Shown here: positions 45,540 through 57,399 of the stretch, one piece after another
Numbering within the stretch: position 1 is the first letter of the stretch
Layout: each line of letters begins with the position of its first letter
DNA from: Brasenia schreberi
Taxonomy: Eukaryota > Streptophyta > Magnoliopsida > Nymphaeales > Cabombaceae
Reading direction: 5' to 3'
NCBI GenBank assembly: GCA_036023115.1
Contig: JAYKKT010000079.1
Span: forward strand, 13,445,501-13,509,500
DNA: 64,000 bases
The notes under the pieces: generated by a model
What the model saw: the letters and a program-made list of their open reading frames with translations, nothing else
What the model was told of the DNA's origin: nothing
Database searches by the model: none
Translations under genes and position numbers: made by a program

Positions 45540-46090
45540 TAATTTAACAACAAGATGCGAATCCTTTAAAAAACTTTTGAGAAAATGGGTCAAATTTCTT
45601 TGGGATTCTAACTGTCAAGAGGCTTTTAAAAGATTGAAAACTTATTTAGTAAATCCTTTAATATTGAAACCCCCAAAATAAAAAAAAAAACTTTGCTCTT
45701 ATATCTTTTCATACATGAAAAAGCATTGGGAGTTTTATTAGCGCAATAGAAGGATGATAGCCTTAAGGAGTACGCCATTTACTATATTTCAAAAACTCTC
45801 TTGGGTATGAGAGAAATTATCAAGCTATATAGAAGACATACTTAGCCTTGGCATGGGCATGTCAAAAATTTAGACATTATTTCTTGAATCATGAGATTTG
45901 GATAGTGTCTAAACTCGACTCCATCAAGCATCTTTTCGAAAAACCTATCCTAACAGGTAGACTACGTAAATGATAACTTCTTTTAATGGAGTATGATTTG
46001 AAGTTTTATCATCAAACTTCCCTTAAGGGCCAAGCCTTGGCCGATCATGTGACCCACCTATCCCTTGAAGATATATATGCCATATTGACA
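45540..46090 (+). pseudogene. gypsy E RNase H remnant
   Basis: FKKLLRKWVKFLWDSNCQEA near 45570 is the entry block, followed by an ALGVLLAQ-like block near 45725, a YYISKTLLGMR-like block near 45785 and SLKGQALADHV near 46020. All are typical of gypsy RNase H, and many stops are present. Confidence 0.7.
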
Positions 46091-46159
46091 AAATAAACGA
46101 TGAGGGTATATTAACAAATAATAGGAACTACCATGTATGGGCCAATTGTCATGATGAGA

Positions 46160-46400
46160 ATCAAGTATGAAAAATATATTTTGATGGGACAAGAAATATG
46201 CATGGAACAGGGGTCATTATTATCATCATATCTCCTAAAAAGGGAGAAATCCCAATATCTTTTCGCTTAAAGTTTTCTTGTTCGAATAGTGTGGTCGAGG
46301 CACTCATACAGGGCCTAAAAGCCTTGCAAAAACTAGGGATATCATGTATTGAAGTCTTTGAAGATTCTATGCTTGTTGTAAACCAAGTTTGAATAATTTG
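46160..46400 (+). pseudogene. gypsy E second, archaeal-type RNase H remnant
   Basis: YFDGT near 46175 and GTGVIIIIISPKKGEIPISF at about 46204, then NSVVEALIQGLKALQKLGIS and VFEDSMLVVNQV. This is the pattern of the additional RNase H that Tat-lineage plant gypsy elements carry between the normal RNase H and integrase (D, E and D residues in D-G, E-A and D-S contexts). The frame is open for 64 codons. Confidence 0.7.
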
Positions 46401-46759
46401 GTAAGTTAAACATGAAAGGTTGACTCCATACTACGAGTTGGCCACTAAGTTGGTTGACTCATTTAAATCATGTACACTCACAGACATTGGTAGATAGGAC
46501 AACGCTACAACATATTGTCTCTCTTCTTTAGGATCCTCCTTGAGGATTGACTCCAATCTCAACACTCGATTCATTGAGATTTCACGTCTACCCATTCCAT
46601 CAACCTAAAATTTTGAGATTTGCTAAAGCGAACAAAATAAAAAAGAAAACCCTTGGTTTCATGATATTAAAAACTTTTTAGAAATAGGGATTTCCTTCTT
46701 CCAAATACAAAGCTTCTATTAAAAAATTTCCATACAATATGTTATCCTCTGTAGGGTTT

Positions 46760-47599
46760 TGTACAAAAAGAGCTTTTCAGACATCTTGTTGAGATGTATT
46801 GACCACAATGAGGCGAGTATGTGGAGGCCATGTCAATTCAGGTATGATATCTAAGAAAATATTTAGGACGGAACATTTTTGGTCTACCCTTATACAAGAT
46901 TGTCATGATCATGTAAAAAAATATCAGTAGTGTCAAGTGTATGGGCATGACATTTACATTCCATCATCTTCACTACATTTCATTAGTAGTTCATGATCGT
47001 TCACCATGTAGGCATTTGACATCCTAGGGCAATTTCCTCGATAGCATCCAATGGACATAGGTTCATCCTAAGATCTACTGAGTATTTTTCTAAATGGGTT
47101 GAAGTTATTTCCTTGGCAAATATCCAAGGACAACATGTAGTGGCATTCATTAAGAAAAATATTTTGGCTAGGTTTGGAGTCCCAAAGGACCGAGTGTCAC
47201 ATAATGACACTTTGTTCAAAAATGAGAAAGCGGAAAGGTTGTGAAAGACTTATGGTATTACACAACAATTCTCGTCACCATACCCACCTCAAGACAATGC
47301 CCAAGCCAAAATCACAAAAAAGACCCTCATAAGCATCATTGAGAAAATCTTAGAAAGGTGTAGAACATGGCATGAAAAGTTGAATGAGGCACTATGGCCT
47401 ACATAACTTCCATACGCACTCCAACAAATGCCACACCTTCTTAATTGGTCTATGCCACAAATGCCATACTTCAAATTCACACCAAGTTGCATTCATTTCA
47501 CACATCCATCACACTTGATTTACTCGTAGAGGCCATACAATAAGCTAGACTTGCTTGATGAGAAGAGGCTCCTCGGCATGGATGATGTCCAAGTATACC
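46760..47599 (+). pseudogene. gypsy E integrase remnant, N-terminal and core
   Basis: The region shows KWVEVISLANIQGQHVVAF near 47095, ILARFGVPKDRVSHNDTLF near 47160 (core D in an S-D-N-G context, here S-H-N-D) and YPPQDNAQAKITKKTLISII near 47282 (normally P-NGQAE--NK). Stops are present and the catalytic residues are altered. It is cut by solo LTR 5 at 47600. Confidence 0.75.
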
Positions 47600-50500
47600 T
47601 GTAAACACCCAAAAGAAATTTCAAAATGATTTGATCTTTTAAAAATTTCACCTTTTTAGAAAAAATCACAGTTTTGGGTCTTTTAAGGGTTTTCAAATAA
47701 AGACACTTTAAACAAATTCATTTCCACACCAAAATTTCGTGGCAACCTCAAAATAAAGGTAGATTACACCTCTCTCAAAAAAATCAAATTTTGATAAAGA
47801 GACAAAAAATAACTACTTTGCGCTCAAGCCCAAATTAACAACATTCTACTTGTTCAAATGATTTCATCTAAAGAAAGGATGGTTTCAATCAATTTTCTTC
47901 AAAGAAATAAATATAAATGAGACATTGTGAACTAAACCCAAAAATGTTTACAAAATATAAAGTTTATCAAAAACCTTTTGAAATCAAATCAAATCTAAAT
48001 CAAGCCTAAAAAACTCGCCCGATTAAGAAGAGTCCTACTCCAAGACCCTACACCCGTCAAGGGTTAAAGTGGTCGGAGACCCTACACCCATCCAGTGTTA
48101 AAGTGGTTTGATACCCTACACCCATCCAAGGTTAAAGTGGTTTGATACCTATACTCAACAAAGGGTTAAAGTGGTTGAAACGGTGAAGACTAGCTCAGGG
48201 GACGAAAGCAGGTCGCCCGTGCAAACGAACACTGGGAATGGAACTCAGTTGTTCTCAAAGAAAAGAATATTTTAAGATTTTGACAAAACAATATTTTCAA
48301 ATATATTTCAAAATGAAATGGTTTTAAATAAGGAAATATTTGAAACCATAAAAAGGGATAAAGCTAAATCATCTCTCTGACGAAGCAACGAGGATCAAGT
48401 CTGCAGTTAAAGCAAGCATCAAATAGGACTTCAAATGCATACGGACTTGAGGAACGTCCAAGTCATGAATCAAGTCAAGGCACAACTCCATCAAAGGCAA
48501 CATCAAAGGCTAATCCCAACGAAGAACCTCACCAACCTAAACCCAACTTGCTTTGCCAAACAGTGGCCTATGAGTTAGTTTGATCAAAACACATTGGCTA
48601 GACCAAATTGTCTTAAATCACCCTTACCTTGACCGAACCACACCAACTCACCTAGTCCACCTTGACCGATTGGACCCATGGTGACCCACGCCATCCTAAC
48701 CTACCTTGGGGCCATACCTTGCCATGACTCAGCTGCACCCTAGGACGCCTTAGGCTCCTTCAAGAAAGGATAAGACGAGCCACAATGACATTCCATGTTG
48801 ACCCAACATGTTGAAGTCAAGTCTAGCCGAAGGCATGAGGAAGTGCCTAGGCCCAATCGGCCATGATCGGGTACACCTAACTCGAGCCAAGGATCAACTC
48901 ACTTCAAGGGCTACGTGGAGCTGGTCCATGCTATGATGGGATCACATGAGGCCATGGGAACTAGTCCCAACCGAATCCATATTTGAAGCTACAATGCAAT
49001 TCAATCAACCAAGTCGGAATCAAGCCTAGGCGATGGCACTTGGGAGCGCCTACCCTAGTTCACGTCTAGCTCGAGCCCAAGGACCAAACCAAGACCACAT
49101 GGAGCTCATTTCCAGTCATGTCATGATGGGACCACCAAGCCTGCCCACGTGAAAGAGTTGGTGCAGCAATGGATTAAGAAGTGGAGCAAGACATGGGCCA
49201 AAGGACCCATGTCCAATCCACCCCATGAAAGGCACTAGAGACCCTCCCCCTTGGCCTATAAATAGAGGCCTTGAGGGGCTCATTTCTAGCATCTTACACA
49301 TTAAGGGACTTACCAAAACATGAGGGAAGAGAGAGGGAGATCCTAGGAGAGAGGGGAGATGCTGCAAGTTAGAGAGAGTGAGAGAAAAAGAGAAAAGAGA
49401 AAGGAGAGGAAGAAGAAAGGGTACCAAGGGAAGAAGGGGTCGAATTTCCCATTATAAATCCGGTTCTTGGAGGCTGCTAAGTGAGTATTTCTTTTCTTTT
49501 CTCAATCTTAATTATTCTCTTAACATTCAATTCAAAGAAGGGGTTGTAATAATGGAGCTTTGTCTCCCCCCCATGTTGTAATGGCAAGCAGATATGCTGT
49601 CAATTTCATTTCCTACGTATGCACTCTACTTATTTGCTTTCTTGATTATACCTCTCTATATTCTATAAAACTCCTATAACTCCTAAACCCCTCTATGCTT
49701 AAGCTAACATATATATTTACCTTCATTTTCATTCAGTAATGTGCTTTAATTTTGGTGTGGATGTCATTTAAATTTGGATGGATGCATGCATTTATATTCT
49801 AAAAACTGAAATTTTGTTTTTCTGCATCATGCATATGCTGATTATTTTATTTTTCATTACTAAACTGTTACTCCGAATGATGACACCAAATCTACACACA
49901 TAGGCCCACTAGAAATAAAATTTTCAAGAATTTTAGCACTATGTAGATACATGAATAAAATAAGGAAAAATCATTCAAATCTAGGTTCTGTTTCTATACA
50001 ATCTGTTTTCCTACAACAAGGTCTGGGTAAAAGTCTCATAACTCTGTCTGTAGTGAACCAAAAATGATAAAATTAGTCTTATTGGAAAGTTGATACCATA
50101 GATTTCTAACAAGACTAAAATCATATAATTTAGAGTTTTGTACACCGAGATACAAAGGCTTTTCTAGGACTTTGCATTTCTGTAATAGAGTATCCTAAAA
50201 TATTTGAGAAGTGTGATGTTTTGGATTTAATTCTATAAATCCACAACATCAAATTTAAAAATAAAAATAAGCTTAGAATCTTCATATTCCACTCTATGAT
50301 TTGTGAAATTTTCATGAATTTTGGAGATTCCTAAGTCTTCAAAAAAAAATCTGGGAATTAGCTTTCAAAACAGAATGAGTTTTTGTTTTTCAGAACTTGA
50401 AATCATTCCATTCTCTAGACTAAGTGCACGAGTTTGATTTGATTGAAAACCATTTTCAAAGTGAATTTTGGAAATATACACCTGTATAAATGAGTTCATA

Positions 50501-50702
50501 AAGTGCCTAGGCTGACCCTCGAGCATCGGTTTAAGAAGGCCTAAGGTGACAAGATCTCGCTTAGCCACAACCGGTAAACAAGTCAAATTTATAAACTTTG
50601 CTAGTTTTGGAAAGTAGCTGGCACGCTCGCGCAAACGAAGTAGATTTGAGAAGTTTACTTCAAGTCTCTACATAGGCTTGGAGTAAAATTTTTAAATCTA
50701 CA
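47600..50702 (+). mobile_element. Ty3/gypsy solo LTR 5 (3103 bp) with atacc target-site duplication
   Basis: It begins TGTAAACACCC, ends TCTACA, and is flanked by atacc at 47595-47599 and 50703-50707. It carries four tandem GGTTAAAGTGGT units at about 48050-48175, TATAAATA at 49257 and a GA tract at 49323-49430. The U3 at 48360-49250 is C-rich and non-coding as far as I can tell. The 3' module hairpin is at 50600. Confidence 0.88.
50600..50618 (+). other. LTR5 conserved hairpin with compensatory pair
   Basis: GCTAGTTT ... AAAGTAGC: the second pair is C-G where LTR1, LTR2 and LTR7 have T-A. One internal mismatch. Confidence 0.6.
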
Positions 50703-50950
50703 ATACCGACAAAAGCTAGCCCGACATTATGAGAAACACATTAAGGCTCGTCATTTTAAGGTAGGACACCTCGTATTGAAGACCATACAACAAAGGGGCC
50801 CATATTATCTGAAAAATAGCAACCCAATTGGAAAGGTCCCTATGTCATAAGAGGAGCAATAAATCACAATGCATATTGGCTAATTGATACCGATTAACAA
50901 CATTTGCCTTAACAAGATTATAGCTCTTTTACTATTTTTCAGTGGCAAAC
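50703..50950 (+). pseudogene. gypsy E integrase C-terminal end
   Basis: This continues the integrase interrupted at 47599: ARHYEKHIKARHFKVGHLVL-like sequence near 50730, then PNWKGPYVIRGAINHNAYWL near 50830. It is the usual C-terminal end of Tat-like pol. Frame changes are present. Confidence 0.7.
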
Positions 50951-52217
50951 ATTTATTTGTGTGGTTAACAACTGGTTTTTGCTCAAAATCAGTTAATGCT
51001 GAATAAAAAAGTGTCCATCCACTGTTGCACTTTGAGGAAAGAAATTGTAGTCCTTATCTCTAAGATCAGCATATTTCAAGAAGTATCATGTTTAGAGTCT
51101 ACCACCAATTCTTTTGAAATGATTTTATAAAAACTATCCTTAGTTTTTTAAAGAGGGGCCAAGTTAAGTATAAGTTTCTTAATTAGGACTTAGTGCTTGA
51201 TGAAAATGTGGAGTGTTCTCAAAATCATTGAATAACATTTCAAAAGTCCCTATTTTATAAGATAGGGCCTAGTTCAAAACAACAAAATATTTTCAAATAG
51301 TATGTGCTATTATGAAAAAAGACATACTTGATTAGATCGAGTATCCAAAGGAATAAGCCATTTTCCAATCTCACTCTCTAAAAAAAGGGCAAAGACCCAA
51401 TGCCTTGAAAGCCAAAAGAAAAGAAAAGAAAAGGAAGAAAAAATGAACCTCCAATATATAGGTCTTCCTATAAAAGAAAGAAATGTCTTAAGAAAATCTA
51501 AAGCTAAAGAGTAAAGATATTTTCCTAAAAATTCTCTTCTTTTACTACGGAACACCTCAGAATGATCGTGAGAATTCTTCCTTTACCCCATACCATTTAT
51601 CCCAAAGGAGAAAAAGTTTATCATTGTAGTTCTAAAGTAGTTATAGAACCTACCAATTTGGATCTTATTTTGTTTGAGGATGAGGCCTTATAGTATGAAA
51701 AATGAAGATTTGAAATGTTGTTAAGCTTTTCTAACAATAAAAAGCTCCATAGTAGTAACAGAGAACTAAGACTGAAGTTAAGAGAAATATAGAAGATGAA
51801 AGTCTTGTCGGATAGAAACTAAGGGAGAGTACATTTCAAAAAGGATTTTACAAAACCTTAAAGTGTCAAGAAAATGGGTATAGAAGCCATCCCACTTACG
51901 GCAACTAGCCTTTATGGGATCTTGTCAAGCTCAAAAATAGTTTCGTAAAGTATCCAACACACTAGATTCATCGATTACATTCCACACACCTCATGCTCAT
52001 GTGCATCTATAATGTCCTTGTTTTCAATGGATCCATTATATCCCCTTTGGCTAGTAGTCCTTTCTCGGAATTTGGACAACTCAAGTTCAATAAATGAGTC
52101 CTCTATGAAGAGAAGAGAAGGTTTAGACTCCTAAATGAAATCTTGTTAGAAACATTTTAGCAGTGTTATTCTTTCCCATGGACCAAATAAATTTGATTAA
52201 TGATAAAGAAGGGCATC
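50951..52217 (+). other. gypsy E untranslated tail between pol and 3' LTR
   Basis: No recognisable protein. The last bases before the LTR (AAAGAAGGGC) could be a polypurine tract. Confidence 0.5.
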
Positions 52218-53869
52218 TATAAATACCTAAAATTTTCTGAAAATGAGGAGTACCTTAAGCCCCACGAATTTGTTTTTGAACTTTTACAAAATTCAAAAAT
52301 GGCCATTTTGCTCTCAAGGCTCTATTGGTGAAATTTCATTGTTTCAAACATGTTTTCTTAAGGAATTGTACAAGTTAAAATGGGGCATTTGAGACCAAAA
52401 TAAGTTCTACCTGCAAAATATTTTCAAATTGACCATTTTACCCCTATAAAAAATACTTAAAAAGACAAAAAATAGAAACAAAGAGGTTTAAAACATGAGG
52501 AGAAAGAAGGAAAACCTCAGAAACTCAAAAGACTAAGGTTTGACGATGGTTCAAGTTCAAGCAAAGTGTCAAGTAGAAAGTCCAAAATACTCCTGATCGA
52601 AAAAGATCTTATACCAAGCGACCCTACACCCATCAAAGGTTAAAGTGATCCAGAAATTGCAAAGAGATCAACCCAAGGAGCAAGAAAGTGTAAAAGTGTC
52701 ATCATTGGTCAACCAAAGCATCACCAAACATGCCACCACTTTTAGACACCATGCACCATCGTCTGTGACAACCACACCCACTGCCACGTGCAACACATGC
52801 ATAGCACATGCACATGCATGCATGGTGCCCATGTGCAATGTTTACATTGGTATGCACATGCTTTACCAACTCCCATGCACCAACGCATGTGCCACTAGTC
52901 TTCGACAATCTTCCAGCCCATCCAACCTTCTTCTCATCACACACATCCTTCTGCTCCTTGTAAACATCTCAAAATAGGAATGCTTTCAACAAACTCCTAA
53001 ATTTCGAAAACCAGCTTACAGTTTTTTGAACTTTCAAAACCCCAAAAAACTTTGAAGTTTTAACCTTTTCAGAAAATATTTCAAAACAAAGATTTTAAAT
53101 TCAAAGTAAAAAACCCAAGGATTATAAAACAGCTCAAACGGACAGGTGAAATCTGATCCAAAATCCAGCTCGAGATCATAGTCAAAAAGTGAAGGAAAGG
53201 CCCAACCTATTCGGATAAAAGCAAGACAGAGGATAAAACCTTCAAAAGACAAATTCAGCTTCAAAAAGTGTAAAATGAAACCAAGACCCTAATGAAGTCA
53301 TCAGAAATCAAAGGTCGGGCTTGTCAAAATGAAAATCAGAGTCCGTTGGAAAATCTGAGATTGACCTCATCAAAAACAAGCCCGAGATGGGATCAGACAG
53401 ATCAAAAACCAAACAGCAAAAGGTCCTCAAAGTAGGAAATTGGCCGGTCAAAGGACTGAAAAAAACCCAGCCTAAAATCGGGTCATCGAGGAACTGGAGC
53501 CCACTTGAAAACTGTCCGTTTCATGCACCAAAAAAGGACTCAAAAGAAAAAGTTTGGATTGGATCTGGACCAAAAAATCTAGATCCAAGTCCCACTGAAG
53601 ATTGGATCGGGTTGGATCCTAGGATCCAAACCCAATCCAAAGAACCACCCTTGGCCTATAAATAGGGCCAAGAGGGTTCACGTGAATTCATTCTTCGAAA
53701 AGTTGGGGCTTTGGGAAAGGAGGAGAGAGGGGGAGTGAAAGTCAACAAAGGTGGGCTTGTGGGCTTGATCAAGAGGAGGACTAGTTCAAGCAAAGGTGTT
53801 TCACGTGGAGTTCAAGCCAAAGAAGGTCAACAAGGGTCAAGGCTTAGCTTGAGGTGAGTGCCTAAACCT

Positions 53870-54420
53870 AGTGTGGCTGCAACAAAGGGGGAAGGTTTAC
53901 CAAAGTGGCTCGAGCTAGGGAGTGGGCTGCAACAAGGTGGCTCGAGTTAGGGAAGGCGACTGACCAAGACCTTGCACTGCACCCTTTGACCATATGGCTG
54001 TACCTGGCCGAACCCACCTTAGACCGACTATACCTGGCCGAAACCCCCCTTTGACTGCAACCTTGGAATGAACCCAAGCACCGAACTGCACCCTTAGATC
54101 ACACGGTTGCACTTGGCCGAACCCACCTTGAACCCACCTTGGACCAGTTGTACCTGACCGAACCCCCCTTTGACTGCAACCTTGGGCTGAACCTAAGCAC
54201 CGAACTGCACCCTTTTGACTACACGGCTGCAACTTGGGTTGAACCCAAGCACCAAACCGCACCTTGGGGCTGAACCTGGACGGTTAGGGTGGCTGCACCT
54301 TGGACCAAGTGGGCTGCCTTGGAGACACTACACAGCTGCAACTTGGGCTGAACCCAAGCACCAAACCGTACCTTGGGGCTGAACCTGGACGGCTAGGGTG
54401 GCTGCACCTTAGGGCTAACT
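53870..54420. repeat. tandem array of about 110-bp units
   Basis: Repeating CTGCAACTTGGGCTGAACC, AAGCACCGAACTGCACC and TGGCCGAACCCACC blocks in imperfect tandem. Open frames across it are translation artefacts of the repeat. Confidence 0.75.
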
Positions 54421-54605
54421 TGACCTGGCCAAACCACACCAAAAAGAGGGTTGCATCGAACCGAACCACGAGCTCGATCAAAGGGAAAAATTGTAAGTTT
54501 TTAAAACTTTGATTTTAAAAATGCTTTCTCTTTTAAATTCAATTCAGAACGGGATTGTAGTAATGGAGTGAAGCCTCCCCCCCATGTTGTAATATTTGTG
54601 CATCA

Positions 54606-54945
54606 CACGATCGTACCCACGAGCACTTGAGCCTTTTCGCTCTTAATTGGTGGATGAACACGATCGCAACCACGAGCACTTGAGCCTTTTCTCTCTTAAC
54701 AGGTGGATGAACACGATCGCACCCACGAGCACTTGAGCCTTTTCGCTCTTAACTGGTGGATGAACACGATCGCACCCACAAGCACTTGAGCCTTTTCGCT
54801 CTTAACTGGTGGATGAACACGATCGCACCCACGAGCACTTGAGCCTTTTCGCTCTTAACTGGTGGATGAACACGATCACACCCATGAGCACTTGAGCCTT
54901 TCCGCTCTTTATACTCACATGCACTTGAGCCTTTCCGCTCTCTGC
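54606..54945. repeat. 53-bp minisatellite, 6 copies
   Basis: Units start at 54606, 54659, 54712, 54765, 54818 and 54871, each beginning CACGATCGCACCCACGAGCA. Copies are nearly identical, so the expansion is recent. The last copy degenerates into short GCACTTGAGCC repeats. Confidence 0.92.
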
Positions 54946-55007
54946 CTCAATATACATTATAAACATTATATACTTCAAACCCCTTCTGTTCTTAAGTAAG
55001 TATACAT

Positions 55008-55345
55008 ATTTCATTTGGCGTAAGTTTTACTTTCGCGATCGTAGAGTAGCTGCACTTAAATTCGCGTGAGTTTACTTTCGTGAAAGTAGAGTGAAAGCAC
55101 TTAAATTTGTGTGAGTTTACTTTCATGAAAGTAGAGTGAAAGCACTTCAATTCGCGTGAGTTTACTTTCGTGAAAGTAGAGTGACAACACTTCAATTTGC
55201 GTGAGTTTACTTTCGTGAAAGTAGAGTGAAAGCACTTCAATTCGCATGAGTTTACTTTTGTGAAAGTAGAGTGGTTGTACTTTCAATTTGTATGAGTTTA
55301 CTTTCGTGAAAGTAGAGTGGGTGTAAATTTCAATTCGGGTGAGTT
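55008..55345. repeat. 45-bp minisatellite, about 7 copies
   Basis: Units begin CACTTCAATTCGCGTGAG at 55053, 55098, 55143, 55188 and 55233, with diverged units on both sides. Each unit contains ACTTTCGTGAAAGT, an inverted repeat able to form a short hairpin. Confidence 0.9.
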
Positions 55346-55720
55346 CGCATCATCGTTCTTAAAAACCCAAAAAGATTTCTAGCATCTCTGCATTTGCTCA
55401 TCGTGTCCAAAGCCTTCGAACGCTCGCTCAAATCACGCTGAAACTAGGCCACACATTCCATACACACATCAGGCCTAAACAAATAAAACTTGCAAGAAAC
55501 TTAGGGTCGTTCAACCCCGTAATAAAATTGGCAAAGAGTGCATGAACCAAATTCTTTCAAAACACTGATCGTTCAGTTAATTTGAAGTATAAACTTATTT
55601 GAAAATCGAAGTTTCTAAGTGCTTAAACCAATCCTTGAGCATCGGTTTAAGAAGGTTTAAAGCGAAAAGAGTCTGCTTACCTACAATCAGCAAAAGTTAG
55701 AAAAATGTTTAAAAACCTTC

Positions 55721-55740
55721 GCTAGTTTGAGTAAGCTAGC
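55721..55740 (+). other. LTR6 conserved hairpin with compensatory pair
   Basis: GCTAGTTT, loop GAGT, AAGCTAGC: the second pair is C-G instead of T-A, and one pair becomes a G-T wobble. Confidence 0.65.
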
Positions 55741-55819
55741 TGGATGCTCGCGCAAGCGTAGGCACGAAAATGTTCACTTCGAGTTTTCTAACTTGAGAGT
55801 GAAAATTTTCATGTTTACA

Positions 55820-56665
55820 CTCCTCTCATGTATTGATGTCCCCAATAGGTATGCAGTAGAGTTGATTCCTTGATGGATTAGATTTGGATTTGGGTTGGGC
55901 ACATTAACTTGAGCAAGATCTGGTTTGTTTTGGTGCCTATAAATAAGAGACCTTGGCTAGCCAAAAAGAGGAGTAAAAATTTCGAGAGTGAGAGACTTAG
56001 CCAAGGAGGATGTGAGGAGGAGTTCATCAAAGGAATAGATAGAAAATGAGGAATCTAGAGAGAAGGCTTAAAGCATCCCTTAACCCCTTTTCTTGCTCCA
56101 TTCTTGTTGTAAACTTGGAGTTATTGCCTCTAACCATTATATTTTAAGAGTAGACAATCATTTTTTGTGGAATATCATTACAAAAGGGAGGGTCGCCCTA
56201 GTCTTAAGACACGAACGAAAGGGCACCAGGTGAGAGGAATTTGCTAATAACATATATTTTTGTTTATTTTATCCTAATATGCAATATATCTTATACGTTA
56301 TCATCTTTTCTATACTTATATGTTATATCATCTCTTCTCCCCTTTCTTTCATGAATTGATTGTCTCTAGCTCAACTCAAGAAGCCACAAGATGGATAGAG
56401 CTGGCATGATATTCAATAACATGAGTATGTAATCACTCTTATATGGATTAATCACCCGTAAGTTTATGTTGAAGGAGGGCATTGGGCTATGATCACATAT
56501 ATTTTTCAAGTGAGCAATCTTCTTACAGAGATATGCCCTAGGATATATATGTAGATGAGTTCCTCCCTAAACGAATAAGTTCTCAAAAAAATTCTTTGAG
56601 TGATCACTAAATCAATAACATTCTAATTGAATAGATCATTATTTTTCGAGATTTCATTATACTAC
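55820..56665 (+). other. diverged LTR-like remnant between E and F
   Basis: A TATAAATA box at 55938 in a GGTGCCTATAAATA context is followed by purine-rich sequence, as in the gypsy LTRs, but the LTR start and end modules are absent. Probably a truncated older LTR. The last five bases (actac, 56661-56665) should be the target-site duplication of element F. Confidence 0.4.
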
Positions 56666-57399
56666 TGTAAACACCCAAAATTTTTATGGAAAATTTTTAT
56701 TTTTAGAAAGTTGGTTATTTTTGGCAGCTTTGAGTTTTTAATATAATTCTTCAAAAGAGCTAGCTTTGGATGTCAAAATTTTATGGTGGTTTCAAAATGG
56801 TGAAATCTTGCATCCCTTTCAGAAAAATTTGAATTTGGACAAAATTGAATAAAAATAACGATTTTGCCCTCGGGACCAAAATAGCAGGATTTCGTCTCCT
56901 TAAAAGATTTCCCTCCGAGAAACAAAGATCTAAAACAGTTTACTTTTAGAAAGGAAAAATAAAAAGGAAAATGTTGAAGATAAAGTTCCACAATTTCTAA
57001 AAATAGCATTTGGAAACTTCCTTTGGCATAAGATCTCCAAAAAAGAGATTTCTGTTGGAAAGTATTTTGAAACTTGCCATTTAAAAGAAACGGCTCTTCG
57101 AAAGAAAGGAGGCGACCAAAAAAGTAGCAATCAAACCCCTGCCAAATTTGGGATAGCTGAACCAGGTACCCAAGAAAAGAAAGCACACAATCTAAAAGGA
57201 GATCCGATTCAAATTCAGACTCAAGTAGCGGCCCAAGTGGGATGGTCTCTAGGTTGCAAGAAGTGGGCAAGCCACAGTTCTTCCATGAATAAGGTGTTTA
57301 GAGAAATTGCAAAAGACAGCTTGACATTCAAGAGACAGCTTATGCATTCACTGAACAAAGACAATCCATGTAAGTGTCATTTATGAATATATTTAGATA

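Larger units (their letters stand above)
40239..55819 (+). mobile_element. Ty3/gypsy Tat-like element E, decayed, with two nested solo LTRs
   Basis: Protease sequence just left of 40272 continues at 43634 after solo LTR 4. Then come RT, RNase H, a second (archaeal-type) RNase H and integrase to 47599, interrupted by solo LTR 5 and resumed at 50703-50950, an untranslated tail and the 3' LTR (52218-55819). The 5' part (5' LTR and gag) is lost. The double RNase H and the protease-end motif LLGRPW place it in the Tat lineage. Confidence 0.8.
52218..55819 (+). repeat. gypsy E 3' LTR (3602 bp), minisatellite-rich
   Basis: It begins TATAAATACC (TG mutated to TA), ends GTTTACA and has the family TATA box (53657) and hairpin (55721). 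Its U3 has a CATGCATG-rich stretch (about 52785-52870). Downstream of the TATA box are three tandem arrays at about 53870-54420, 54606-54945 and 55008-55345. Its flanks do not match each other, as expected for the 3' LTR of an element rather than a solo LTR. Confidence 0.75.

Noticed and set aside
46198..46392. 64-codon frame as a small host RNase H gene
   Set aside because: Position between gypsy RNase H and integrase identifies it as the second RNase H of a Tat-like element.
52645..52977. 110-codon open frame
   Set aside because: Low-complexity CA/TG-rich LTR sequence with matching open frames on both strands and no protein character.
53868..54512. several open frames on both strands with repeated motifs
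   Set aside because: They arise from translating GC-richer tandem repeats in all frames.
54606..54945. regular repeat array resembling a CRISPR
   Set aside because: Units are contiguous with no unique spacers, and the genome is plant nuclear. It is a minisatellite.
52218..55819. LTR6 as another solo LTR
   Set aside because: Flanks (gcatc and ctcct) do not match, and it follows the end of element E pol, so it is read as the 3' LTR of E.
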